From assembly GCA_016212395.1 (NCBI GenBank), contig JACRGF010000005.1:1-46995 (forward strand): a stretch of DNA of 46,995 bases. Reading direction: 5' to 3'. The stretch is from Microcaldota archaeon. Its GTDB lineage: Archaea > Micrarchaeota > Micrarchaeia > Burarchaeales > JACRGF01. Under the pieces are notes generated by a model. It was not told where the DNA came from. It did no database searches and saw only the letters and a list, made by a program, of their open reading frames with translations. Shown piece after piece: positions 7,655 through 15,614 of this stretch. The position numbers and the translations under genes were made by a program. Every line of letters begins with the position of its first letter. Positions within the stretch are counted from its first letter, which is position 1.

Positions 7655-9448
7655 TCATATTATTTTACTCAACCCGGCAAGGCTTGATTCTCCTCCGAGC
7701 GATGTTGAAATGCTTCTGAAAAACGTTATTGAAATGATTATCGAAACCACAGTAAGCACGAGGACGAAAGTCGTTTTCGACATTACGACAGGCAAAGACC
7801 ACGACGGGTCTGTAATAGCAATCCCATTGGCAGTAAGCGAAGTGTAACAGCTTGAAGAAATGTCGTTGACTAGCACGTCGTCGCAAGTGAGAAAATCATA
7901 GGCAGTGCTGACCATGAAGTTCGGGCTCAGCAAGCCCAACGCGCTGGAGCCGAGGTTTAACGCTGAACCGAAAATCTGCTTTATCGGAATGCCGACTGAA
8001 CTCGCCAACCCGCCGGCAGACCAGCCTGAAGCCCGCTTCAGCCAGTCAACAAAACTCCAATGGCCAGCAGGCTCGACTACTTTCACAGTGCAGCGAGACT
8101 CGTCAGTAACATCAAAAGTAGAGCCGGGGATGAGTATAGAGTCTTCCGCCCACTTTATTTTTACAGTCACGTTGTACTCTCCGAGTTCTTCAAACTCGCC
8201 AGTGCACTCTTTAGGCAAGTAATCGTCGTTAAGGAAAATGCCTTTGCAATCTTCAGAACCAAGAAGAGGAGGCCAGTCGTAAGGAGATTCGGTTGCGAGA
8301 ACAGGAGTTGTAGGCATGTAAGGCGGGTAAGGCCCGGCAGCATCCCCTACTTTCGTAACGTATACTTCGTAAGTGCCGGCAATCATTTCACTGACATCCC
8401 CGTCGCCATCATCGTCAAAAATGTCAGCTTGAGGCGTTGCTTTAGGAGCAGCAATAGTGAAAATAAAAGGGTAGTCCGCGTCTTTTTCAAGAGTTTTGCT
8501 GGGGCAGTTGAGGAAGACTTTCGGAAACGCGTCCGCAGCATCCGCACCGTTCAGGTTTGCAGCTGCTTGGTAATCCTCGAAAGTGCTTCCAGTATTAGTG
8601 AACTCGTACTTGTCTAAATTCAACGCGTGCAAGCCATGCTCGTACATTCCCTTGTCAAGCGCGAGAGTAAGCGGGTAGACGACGTAGAGCGCGATGCAGA
8701 ACGCGATCATTGTAGAGCCTAGCCTGCGAGTGATTGGGAAAGTGCGCAGCAAAAGCGAAAATGGAAGAAGCAGGGTAATCACGCTGTTTTTCACAAAGTC
8801 AAGCAAAGCAATTTGAGCCCACAAGTTGATCAAGACAACCGCGATAAAATCAGCTATAGTTACCACTGCGTTGGTAACCTGGCCCAAGCCAGCGAGAGGC
8901 GAAAACCCAGTGCCCCACAACGCCATGCCACCTACTCCGAAGAATGGGATGTGGAAGGAAGTGCCGATAGAACCGAGAGTTCCCATTGACGCGTCGAACA
9001 CGAGCAAGCGCAGGTAAGTGACTTTCAAATCATCAAGCGTTTCGTTCAAGTACTCTTCGCCGACTTGAATGTGAGTCTTGCCGTGCGCTACGAGAGGCGA
9101 AACAAAATTGTTCATCACTAAAAGGCTTGCAATGACAGCGCCGAAAATAACTGCTGACACTGCAACTTCGTACAACTCGCGCTTCACCCACGCGTTCAAC
9201 TCAGGAGAACGCAGGAACTCGGCAAGCATGTACGCAATCGCGATAATGAAAAAAGAAATGAGCAGAGAGAGAACGCCAGGAGCCCAAAAATTCGCGCTCC
9301 CGCCCCAAAACAACGTCAAGCCCTCGCGAAAACAAGCCTCGAAAGGATTGGAATACGCTGAACAAGCGTCGATGGCGCGGGAGAGGCACTCTTGCGTTGA
9401 AATGCTGCCACACGATGCTGAAATCGGAGTATACACCAACCAGTTCAC
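7655..9448 (-). CDS. Polytopic membrane protein with large outer domain, paralogue 1 (operon head)
   Basis: 597 residues from GTG 9448. The frame extends to GTG 9472, but the TATA box at 9472-9483 predicts transcription starting near 9450, so the inner GTG is preferred and is nearly leaderless. An exposed Cys-containing N-terminal segment precedes two helices around the loop LNAWVKRELYEVAVSAVIF, the block GTGFSPLAGLGQV and the signature LPFSLLLRTFPITRRLGST. A roughly 170-residue extracytoplasmic insertion with a calcium-loop-like DDDGDGDVSEM and a beta-rich tail (YNVTVKIKWAED) comes next, then the final helices and SLGGESSLAGLSKII. First gene of the six-paralogue operon. The insertion is unrelated to the Cys domain of paralogue 5, although it sits at the same point. 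Confidence 0.84.
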   Translation of the reverse strand: MNWLVYTPISASCGSISTQECLSRAIDACSAYSNPFEACFREGLTLFWGGSANFWAPGVLSLLISFFIIAIAYMLAEFLRSPELNAWVKRELYEVAVSAVIFGAVIASLLVMNNFVSPLVAHGKTHIQVGEEYLNETLDDLKVTYLRLLVFDASMGTLGSIGTSFHIPFFGVGGMALWGTGFSPLAGLGQVTNAVVTIADFIAVVLINLWAQIALLDFVKNSVITLLLPFSLLLRTFPITRRLGSTMIAFCIALYVVYPLTLALDKGMYEHGLHALNLDKYEFTNTGSTFEDYQAAANLNGADAADAFPKVFLNCPSKTLEKDADYPFIFTIAAPKATPQADIFDDDGDGDVSEMIAGTYEVYVTKVGDAAGPYPPYMPTTPVLATESPYDWPPLLGSEDCKGIFLNDDYLPKECTGEFEELGEYNVTVKIKWAEDSILIPGSTFDVTDESRCTVKVVEPAGHWSFVDWLKRASGWSAGGLASSVGIPIKQIFGSALNLGSSALGLLSPNFMVSTAYDFLTCDDVLVNDISSSCYTSLTANGIAITDPSWSLPVVMSKTTFVLVLTVVSIIISITFFRSISTSLGGESSLAGLSKII

Positions 9449-9471
9449 CTGAAGAAAAAAATTCCCTTGCA

Positions 9472-9483
9472 CTATTTATATAG
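9472..9483. promoter_or_regulatory. Symmetric TATA box shared by divergent genes
   Basis: CTATTTATATAG is nearly its own reverse complement. Its centre is 27-29 nt from the plus-strand Nudix ATG (9506) and from the minus-strand GTG (9448), the archaeal TATA-to-start distance in both directions. Neither start has a convincing Shine-Dalgarno sequence, so both messages are probably leaderless and one TATA box may serve both genes. Confidence 0.65.
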
Positions 9484-9505
9484 TTGCTGTTTTAAATTCC
9501 CTTTC

Positions 9506-9970
9506 ATGCAGGAATTCTCGTCAGGCGCAGTAGTCTACAGGCTGGAGGAAGGAAAGCCTCTTTACCTCATACTCCACTACGAGGAAAGGCACTGGGACTT
9601 TCCGAAAGGAAAAATCGAGGGAAGCGAAACACTGCTCGAAACCGCGAAAAGAGAAATAAAAGAAGAAACAGGAATAACGCAACTCGAATTCGACGAGCAA
9701 TTCAAAGAAAAAATAACGTACTTCTACAAGCACGCTGGAAAAACAATATTCAAGCAAGTAGACTTCTTCCTCGCGCGCACGACGCAAGAACAAGCAACGC
9801 TTTCAAGCGAACACACTGAAAGCGAGTGGCTTGAATTCGAAAAAGCGCTAGAACGCTTGACGCACGAAAACGCGAAGCAACTGCTCAAAAAAGCAAATGA
9901 ACTAGTAAAACAAAAAAAAATAGAAACAACAAACACGCAAACAAAAAATGAGCAAACAACACGAAAATAA
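9506..9970 (+). CDS. Nudix hydrolase (diadenosine tetraphosphatase-like)
   Basis: 154 residues from ATG 9506. Complete Nudix box: G-KIEGS-E then seven residues and REIKEETGI (about residues 38-60), which binds Mg2+ and hydrolyses nucleoside diphosphates linked to a moiety X. The N-terminus (SSGAVVYRLEEGKPLYLIL, then HWDFPKGK) is typical of the bis(5'-nucleosyl)-tetraphosphatase group, which removes Ap4A. The C-terminal 30 residues are Lys/Thr/Gln-rich and grade into the A/C-rich spacer, so the natural end may once have been earlier. It is transcribed divergently from the membrane-protein operon through one TATA box; there is no functional link beyond position. Substrate not provable from sequence. 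Confidence 0.9.
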   Translation: MQEFSSGAVVYRLEEGKPLYLILHYEERHWDFPKGKIEGSETLLETAKREIKEETGITQLEFDEQFKEKITYFYKHAGKTIFKQVDFFLARTTQEQATLSSEHTESEWLEFEKALERLTHENAKQLLKKANELVKQKKIETTNTQTKNEQTTRK

Positions 9971-10196
9971 ACTAACAACAAGCGCGCGGAAAGCAAACGA
10001 GCAGACAAACACGCAGAAAATACCACTGGAAAAAAAGCATGCTCAAAAACAAGCGGCAACAACACACGAACACGCGAAAAAAACAGCACGCGACAAACAA
10101 AAACGAACGCACGACACAAGCAGAAAACGCAAACAAACGAAAAAAAAGACGCGCGCACGAACACGCAACCGCATACAGCGAAAAACAAAAAATTAA
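9948..10196 (+). CDS. Possible small Lys/Arg-rich ORF (doubtful)
   Basis: An 82-residue frame overlapping the last 23 bases of the Nudix gene. It is almost entirely Lys, Arg, Thr, Gln and His with no hydrophobic core or recognised motif, and it lies in an A/C-rich spacer of the kind found elsewhere in the window as non-coding DNA. No Shine-Dalgarno is visible. It could be a disordered nucleic-acid-binding peptide, but composition alone explains the open frame. Confidence 0.2.
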   Translation: MSKQHENKLTTSARKANEQTNTQKIPLEKKHAQKQAATTHEHAKKTARDKQKRTHDTSRKRKQTKKKTRARTRNRIQRKTKN

Positions 10197-10224
10197 TTAA
10201 ATACTGGAGTGCTAAGTGATTGCT

Positions 10225-10812
10225 ATGGGAAGGAAACGAGGTCAGGCAGCCATTGAGTCGGCTACGCCGACTGCTCGCGTCTTGCGAGGTCAAGCCGCGA
10301 TGGAGTACGTCATTACTTACGGTTGGGCTTTAGCCTTGCTCGTAGTGGCATTGACTGTCTTGTACAGTTTGGGAATTCTTAACCCTGCGCGTTATCTTCC
10401 GCAAGAATGCTCTTTCTCGCCCAGCGTGAACTGCGAGTATTACAGGATAGAGAGAGTGTCAGGCACGCAGTACAATTTGAAAGCAGGGTTTACGAACGGC
10501 TTGGGGTTTAAAATAAAACTGAAAGAATTGGCAGTAGCGAGCGATGGAACGCTTGGAACAGCAGGAGGCTTTGGATGGCAGAAGGGATTGAATCTTTACA
10601 GTTTTTCTTCAACTGAAATAATAAACGACGGAGAACAGTTCAACTTGACTGCGAGCTTCACGCCAGTGTCAGGCCCGTCTGTAGGCTCGCTCGAGAGGAT
10701 ACGGGCAACGCTCACGTACTGGAACTGCGACGCAGTGGACTGCAATGACGCTGGCGCGCCGACGCACGTTGTTTCAGGAAGGATAAACACGAACGTAGAG
10801 CCGATGAGTTAA
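10225..10812 (+). CDS. Class III signal peptide (type IV pilin-like) protein with duplicated processing site
   Basis: 195 residues from ATG 10225, which lies about 26 nt after TTAAATA; GTG 10216 with GGAG upstream is the alternative. An archaeal prepilin signal is present twice: RKRGQAAIES, then 16 codons later VLRGQAAMEYVITYGWALAL. Only the second is followed by the hydrophobic stem needed for pilin assembly, so cleavage by an EppA/PibD-type peptidase before that Gln is expected. The mature part is a beta-rich domain with two Cys pairs (ECSFSPSVNC; NCDAVDC). The segment between the two signals encodes two short DNA hairpins (10256-10272, 10274-10288). It is probably a major or minor pilin; the pilin cluster at 19-23 kb and the ATPase at 1-985 are likely partners. 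Confidence 0.85.
   Translation: MGRKRGQAAIESATPTARVLRGQAAMEYVITYGWALALLVVALTVLYSLGILNPARYLPQECSFSPSVNCEYYRIERVSGTQYNLKAGFTNGLGFKIKLKELAVASDGTLGTAGGFGWQKGLNLYSFSSTEIINDGEQFNLTASFTPVSGPSVGSLERIRATLTYWNCDAVDCNDAGAPTHVVSGRINTNVEPMS
10237..10306. repeat. 22-bp imperfect direct repeats flanking two hairpins inside the pilin gene
   Basis: Copies at 10237-10258 and 10285-10306 match at 18 of 22 positions with an in-frame 48-bp period. Between and overlapping them are AGTCGGC-TAC-GCCGACT (10256-10272) and CTCGC-GTCTT-GCGAG (10274-10288). The arrangement looks like an in-frame insertion or duplication around a small palindrome. Confidence 0.6.
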
Positions 10813-11003
10813 CCGAACGTTTGGACTGCGGGGCACGAGTTGTTGAAAGCGAGAAGGCTGTGAACTCCGAGCCTGAAAGTTAGCAGGAAGCGCGAGTTGC
10901 TGCAAGCGAAAAGGCTGCGAACATCGAGCTTGCTTAAAAAAGACGCTTGTTTTTTCTCGTGGCGTGAAAGTTTTTTAAACCTCTCGCGAGCATTAGTAAT
11001 CGC
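10813..11003. repeat. Spacer with 40-bp imperfect direct repeat and SMC promoter
   Basis: 10833-10872 and 10890-10929 match at 33 of 40 bases (57-bp period), and no gene fits. Further right, TTTTTTAAAC (about 10970-10979) lies 27 nt before the SMC ATG and is its probable TATA box. Confidence 0.6.
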
Positions 11004-14000
11004 ATGAATAAAGGCGATTCAGTCGAAGCGATGGAACAACCCCGAGAGGAGAAAATAACGGGGAACGGAAAGCCGTTTATTGCTAGGCTGAAGGCGCGAA
11101 ATTTCAAGTCTTTCAGGTCAATAGACTTGCCCATGCCCCACGGGTTCGTTTGCCTCACTGGGCCAAACGGTTCTGGAAAGAGCAACTTCCTCGACTGCAT
11201 TCGTTTTGCTTTGGGCGAGACGAGCTTGAAGGCGATACGCTCTAAGAAGGTGAACGACTTGATTTCGAGCGGGGCGCGCGCTGCAGTCATTCACTTGTTG
11301 CTTGACAATGACGGGAAGCAGATTGAAGTAAAGCGCGCTATTCGAGAAGACGGGAAGACTTTGTACAAGCTGAATGGGAAGAGGATGACGCGCATTGCAG
11401 TGATGGATTCGCTCAAGCCAATGGGAATGGAGATCGGCTCTCACAACGTTATAGCGCAAGGTGAAGTTGAAAGAATTATTCACATGAGCCCAAAGGAACG
11501 CAGGGAGATTATTGACGGAGTTGCAGGCATAAGCGATTTCGAAGAAAAAAAGAAGGAGGCGTTGCGCGAGCTTGCAGTAGTCGAAACGAAAATCAACGAC
11601 GCGTCCATAGTTTTAAAGGAACGGGAAGGCTACTTGCTGGAGTTGGAGCGCGAGAAAGAGGAAGCGATAAAGTACAACGGGTTGAAAGGCGAGCAGAGAA
11701 AATTAAAGGCAAGCGTGCTTCACATGGAGCTTGTGAAAGTAGAAAAGGATTTCACGCGCGCTGCTGAAAAGCATGTTGAGCTTGAAAGCCAGTCAGGCGC
11801 CATGCAAAGCGAGGCGGAAAAGCTGGGCCAGCAAGTGGCAAAGCTTTCAAGCGAGAAAGAGCAAGTGGTGAACGGAATAAACGATTTGGGCGCGCGCAAC
11901 AAGGCGTTCGCCGAGACGCAGGAGTTGAAGTCCGCGATTGGGATGGACGAGAACAACTTGAACTTGAAGAAAGCAGAAGCAGACAGGCTCGGGAAACGCG
12001 CTGAAACGCTCGAGAAAGAAAGAAAAACGCTGAGCGAAAAAGCAGGCGCGTGGAGTTCAGAGAACAGGAAGCACGCAGGCGAGCTGGCATCACTCAAAGC
12101 TGAAGCAGCGAAAATCGAGAGCCACTTGGAGACTGCTGAAAAGTCTGCGAAAGAAAAGCAAGGCGAGGCGACAAAGCTTCAGAATGCTGTTGAAAAACTT
12201 TCAAGAGAAACAGAAGCAGAAAAAGACTTGCTGAGGGAAGCAGAGTTTGAAGTTGCGACTTCAAGGGAACTGCTCGCGAGCAAGAACAGGGAGCTTGAAA
12301 GGCTGAAGTCTGAATTTACTGCAAGCACGAAAACAAGCGGGCTGGAAAGCCAAATAGGCGAGCTTCAGGAAGAGCAAAAAAGCTTGACGAGAGAACTCGA
12401 CGACTTGTTCAAGAAAGAGAGGGAGTTGAACAAGCAGGGAGTTGAAGTTGACGGGGAAGTGCTTCGCGCGAAGGAAGAATGGGCAACGTTGAAAGTAGTC
12501 GCGGGAAAAACAACGCTCAACTCGGGATTGGACTTGGTAAAGCAGTTGAAAGAAAAAAACGTTGTTGATGGAATTTACGGGACTGTGGAGGAAGTGTGTT
12601 CGTTCGCGCCAGAGTACGCGATTGCAGTTGAAGCTTCAGCAGGGAACAGGCTGAATTATGTAGTGGTTGAAACTGTCGACGACGCATCGCAGGCGATAAG
12701 CCACTTGAAGCAGAAGAAAGCTGGAAGGTGCACGTTCATTCCGTTGCAGAGGAGCGTGCGCGCAATAGACGCTGAAACAATGAAAGTAGTAAAATCTCCT
12801 CACGCGCTCGGGCTGTTGATGGACTTCGTGAAGTTTGACGCGCGCTTCGCACCGGCAATGAATTACGTGTTCGGAGACACTGTGCTCGTGCGGGACATTG
12901 AAGCGGCAAAAAAAGTGGGCATTGGGAAAGCGCGCATGGTGACTTTAGACGGAGACTTGATTGAAACAACAAGCGTGCTCACAGGAGGATTTTTCAAGAG
13001 CAGGATGAACTTGAAGGAAAAAAAACAGCTCGAGAAAGTGGAGGAACAGCTCGCGGAATTAAAAGCAGAACAGCAGAAAGTGATCGACTCGCTTTACGAA
13101 TTGCGCGAGCGCATGAGCTTGAAAAGGCGCGAGCGTTCAGAGCTTGAAGTGAAAATGAAGGGATTCGAGATAGAACTGAAGGGAATTGCAGACAAGAGCG
13201 AGGCGGACAGAAAAAGAACAACAGCAATGGGAGAACTTGAGAAGGAAGCGCGCAAGCTCTCTGAGAAAATAGCGCAGAAAGAAGGCGAGTTCAAGCACGC
13301 GAAAGAAAAACTGTCTAAACTCGAAGCGGAAAAAACAAGGCTGAAGGCAAGCCTTGAGCAAGCAACGCAGACTGAAGACGAAAAGAAAGTAATAGAACTC
13401 AAGGAAAAAGTCGCTGAATTAAAGAACGCAGTGAGGGAAAAGGAAACTATTCTAGGCGGGAAAGCCACTGAAATAAGCGTTCTTGAAACAAGGCTCGCGA
13501 ACTTGAACAGTGAACTTGCGGAGTTGAAGAAGGAGGAGAAGAGCATTGAAAGCGAAGCGAAGCAACTCAACACGCGCTTGGGCGAGGCGAGGAAAGCGCT
13601 TGAAAAGAAAGAAGAGGAACTGCGCACTGTAAGCACCAAGATGGAAAAGCTGTTCGCGCGCAGGGACACGCTCAACAAGGAAATAGACGTAGTGTCAGTG
13701 GAGAAAGGAAAAATTGACGCGCAACTCTCGAAGATAAGGGAGGATAAAATAAGAGTGGAAACGCAGAAGAGCGTGCTCGAACAGCGCTTAGTTGACTTCA
13801 AGTCGGAATATGCTGCTTTCGAGGGAGTTGAAGTGGTTGAAGGAAAAAAGAATGAAATGGAGGCGCGCCTGCTTGAAGCGGAAAAAGAACTCGAATCGCT
13901 TGGAATGGTGAACTTGCGCGCTCCTGAAATATATGAAGAGAAAAAGAAGGACTTGGAGGAAGTGAAAGGGAAAGTGGAGAAGCTGGCAGAGGAAAAAACA

Positions 14001-14483
14001 GCAGTAACCAACATGATTGACGAGATAGAAGCGAAAAAGACAGCGATATTCCACGAGACGTTCAGCAAAGTGAACGAAAACTTTAAGCGCTTGTTCAACT
14101 ACGTGTTCAAAGGCGCAGGCACGCTGTTATTGCAAGACCCGTACAACGTGTTCAACTCAGGCTTGATGATTAAAGTGACTATAGACGGGAAGGAAAGGTA
14201 TATTGAAGCGATGAGCGGAGGGGAAAAAAGCCTGCTCGCGCTGTTGTTCGTGTTCAGCATTCACATGCACCACCCGGCGCCATTCTACATTCTCGACGAG
14301 GCTGAAGCGTCGCTCGACAAGCTGAACAGCAAGCGCCTCGCGGACTTGCTGAAAGAACTAAGCAAAGACACGCAATTTATCGTCGTGAGCCACAACGACG
14401 TGGTAATATCGAACGCGGACATTGCCTTCGGAGTAACGAGAACTGAAGACGGAAGCAAAATCGTGGGAATAAACCTGAAATAG
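11004..14483 (+). CDS. smc: Chromosome segregation protein SMC
   Basis: 1159 residues, full family length. Walker A GPNGSGKS at residues 53-60 heads the N-terminal ATPase half. Long heptad-rich coiled coils run from about 170 to 500 and 665 to 1000. Between them is a hinge (about 507-660: NVVDGIYGTVEEV through GCR-type folds to LTGGFFKS) that dimerises the protein. The C-terminal half has the ABC signature MSGGEKSLLALL (about 1069) and Walker B FYILDEAEASLD (about 1093), then the switch His in VVSHND. SMC dimers extrude DNA loops and compact or segregate chromosomes together with ScpA/ScpB-type kleisin partners, which are not in this window. ATG 11004 is 27 nt from the TATA box, so it is leaderless. 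N-terminal residues 1-23 precede the usual SMC start and look like an unstructured extension. Confidence 0.97.
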   Translation: MNKGDSVEAMEQPREEKITGNGKPFIARLKARNFKSFRSIDLPMPHGFVCLTGPNGSGKSNFLDCIRFALGETSLKAIRSKKVNDLISSGARAAVIHLLLDNDGKQIEVKRAIREDGKTLYKLNGKRMTRIAVMDSLKPMGMEIGSHNVIAQGEVERIIHMSPKERREIIDGVAGISDFEEKKKEALRELAVVETKINDASIVLKEREGYLLELEREKEEAIKYNGLKGEQRKLKASVLHMELVKVEKDFTRAAEKHVELESQSGAMQSEAEKLGQQVAKLSSEKEQVVNGINDLGARNKAFAETQELKSAIGMDENNLNLKKAEADRLGKRAETLEKERKTLSEKAGAWSSENRKHAGELASLKAEAAKIESHLETAEKSAKEKQGEATKLQNAVEKLSRETEAEKDLLREAEFEVATSRELLASKNRELERLKSEFTASTKTSGLESQIGELQEEQKSLTRELDDLFKKERELNKQGVEVDGEVLRAKEEWATLKVVAGKTTLNSGLDLVKQLKEKNVVDGIYGTVEEVCSFAPEYAIAVEASAGNRLNYVVVETVDDASQAISHLKQKKAGRCTFIPLQRSVRAIDAETMKVVKSPHALGLLMDFVKFDARFAPAMNYVFGDTVLVRDIEAAKKVGIGKARMVTLDGDLIETTSVLTGGFFKSRMNLKEKKQLEKVEEQLAELKAEQQKVIDSLYELRERMSLKRRERSELEVKMKGFEIELKGIADKSEADRKRTTAMGELEKEARKLSEKIAQKEGEFKHAKEKLSKLEAEKTRLKASLEQATQTEDEKKVIELKEKVAELKNAVREKETILGGKATEISVLETRLANLNSELAELKKEEKSIESEAKQLNTRLGEARKALEKKEEELRTVSTKMEKLFARRDTLNKEIDVVSVEKGKIDAQLSKIREDKIRVETQKSVLEQRLVDFKSEYAAFEGVEVVEGKKNEMEARLLEAEKELESLGMVNLRAPEIYEEKKKDLEEVKGKVEKLAEEKTAVTNMIDEIEAKKTAIFHETFSKVNENFKRLFNYVFKGAGTLLLQDPYNVFNSGLMIKVTIDGKERYIEAMSGGEKSLLALLFVFSIHMHHPAPFYILDEAEASLDKLNSKRLADLLKELSKDTQFIVVSHNDVVISNADIAFGVTRTEDGSKIVGINLK

Positions 14484-14581
14484 AAGTAGGGAATGCGAAC
14501 TGCGCAAAACTATTTCGTCGTTTTATTGCATGCCAGCGCTTTCGCTCGTTTTTTAATTGTTTTCAGTGAATGAGTTTGTTC

Positions 14582-15604
14582 ATGAACAGGCTGAAACGTT
14601 TTTTTGATTTGAGTGAAGTCGACGCGCTCGTGCTCGCGAACGGAGACGCAGCGCGCGAAGCAGACTCGAACTTTTCCTATTTCTCTGGAGTGGAATTGGA
14701 CAACAGCATCCTCATATTGAAGCCGAAGGAAAAAGTGCTTCTCGTTTCACCTTTGAATTTCGAGCTTGCGAAAGAAAAATTTTCCGGGAGAATCGAAAAA
14801 TTCGAGCGCGGGAAAGCTTGGAGGAAGGCAGAAGAATTCTTGCGCAATGAAAAAAAAATCGGGTTGAATTTTGACTCGGTTACTCTGCGCGCGTGGAAGA
14901 AAATGCGCGGGCTGCGCGGGAAAGCAACAGACGTTTCAAAGCAACTGCTTGAACTGCGCGCTGTGAAAGAAGAAAACGAAGTGGAAAAAATAAGGAAAGC
15001 AGTGAGAATTGCGGAAAGAATATTGAGGGAAGCGGAAAACGATTTGAAGGTTGGAGCAAGCGAAAAGCAAGTCGCGGGCAGTTTGAAAAAGCGTGCGCTT
15101 GATGAAGGAGTTGAAGTTTCTTTTGAGCCTATTGTTTCTTTCGGGAAAAACACGCGCTTCCCGCACTCGAAGCCGACTGGAAAAAAACTGGCGCGAGGCG
15201 AACACGTGCTGATAGACTTTGGAGTGAGAGTGGGCGGGTACTGCTCTGACTTGGCAAGATGCTTTTTCCCAGCAAGCGGAAGAGGGGAAGCGGAAAAAAC
15301 TTACGAGGAATTGAAGGAAGTGATGAAGGAGATTGCTAGTTTTATTCGCCCTGGAGTTGAAGCAAGCGAAGCTGCAAAATACGCGAACAAACTGATAATC
15401 AAAGCGGGATTCCCGAAAATGATTCACTCGCTCGGGCACGGGGTTGGGCTGCAAGTGCACGAGTCCCCGAAAATAAGCGTGAAAAGCAAAGACGTTTTCC
15501 GAAAAGGGATGGTGTTCGCGCTTGAGCCTGCTGTTTACACTGAAAAATTCGGGGCAAGGTTTGAAGAAAACTTTTTCATAAGGAAAAAAACAGAAAAAAT
15601 ATAA
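14582..15604 (+). CDS. M24 metallopeptidase, Xaa-Pro aminopeptidase-like
   Basis: 340 residues from ATG 14582, placed 27 nt after TTTTAATT; ATG 14570 would add four residues. An N-terminal creatinase-type domain (1-125) precedes the pita-bread catalytic domain. Metal ligands are visible in order: Asp in VLIDFGVRVGG, Asp in YCSDLAR, His in HSLGHGVGLQVHE, Glu in FALEPAVY and Glu in RFEENFFI. These bind two divalent metals that activate water to cut the bond before proline. It is cytoplasmic and probably acts in peptide turnover. The family is clear; whether it is an aminopeptidase P or a prolidase cannot be decided. It lies 98 nt after smc with its own promoter, so co-regulation is unlikely. 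Confidence 0.9.
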   Translation: MNRLKRFFDLSEVDALVLANGDAAREADSNFSYFSGVELDNSILILKPKEKVLLVSPLNFELAKEKFSGRIEKFERGKAWRKAEEFLRNEKKIGLNFDSVTLRAWKKMRGLRGKATDVSKQLLELRAVKEENEVEKIRKAVRIAERILREAENDLKVGASEKQVAGSLKKRALDEGVEVSFEPIVSFGKNTRFPHSKPTGKKLARGEHVLIDFGVRVGGYCSDLARCFFPASGRGEAEKTYEELKEVMKEIASFIRPGVEASEAAKYANKLIIKAGFPKMIHSLGHGVGLQVHESPKISVKSKDVFRKGMVFALEPAVYTEKFGARFEENFFIRKKTEKI

Positions 15605-15614
15605 AGAAAAAAAA

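Noticed and set aside
9724-10293. 189-residue Cys/Phe/Val-rich minus-strand frame
   Set aside because: Antisense to Nudix and the A/C spacer; no start signal.
13094-14098. 334-residue frame on the minus strand opposite smc
   Set aside because: Ser/Phe-rich mirror of Lys/Glu coiled-coil codons, no motif or start signal; smc is certain on the other strand.
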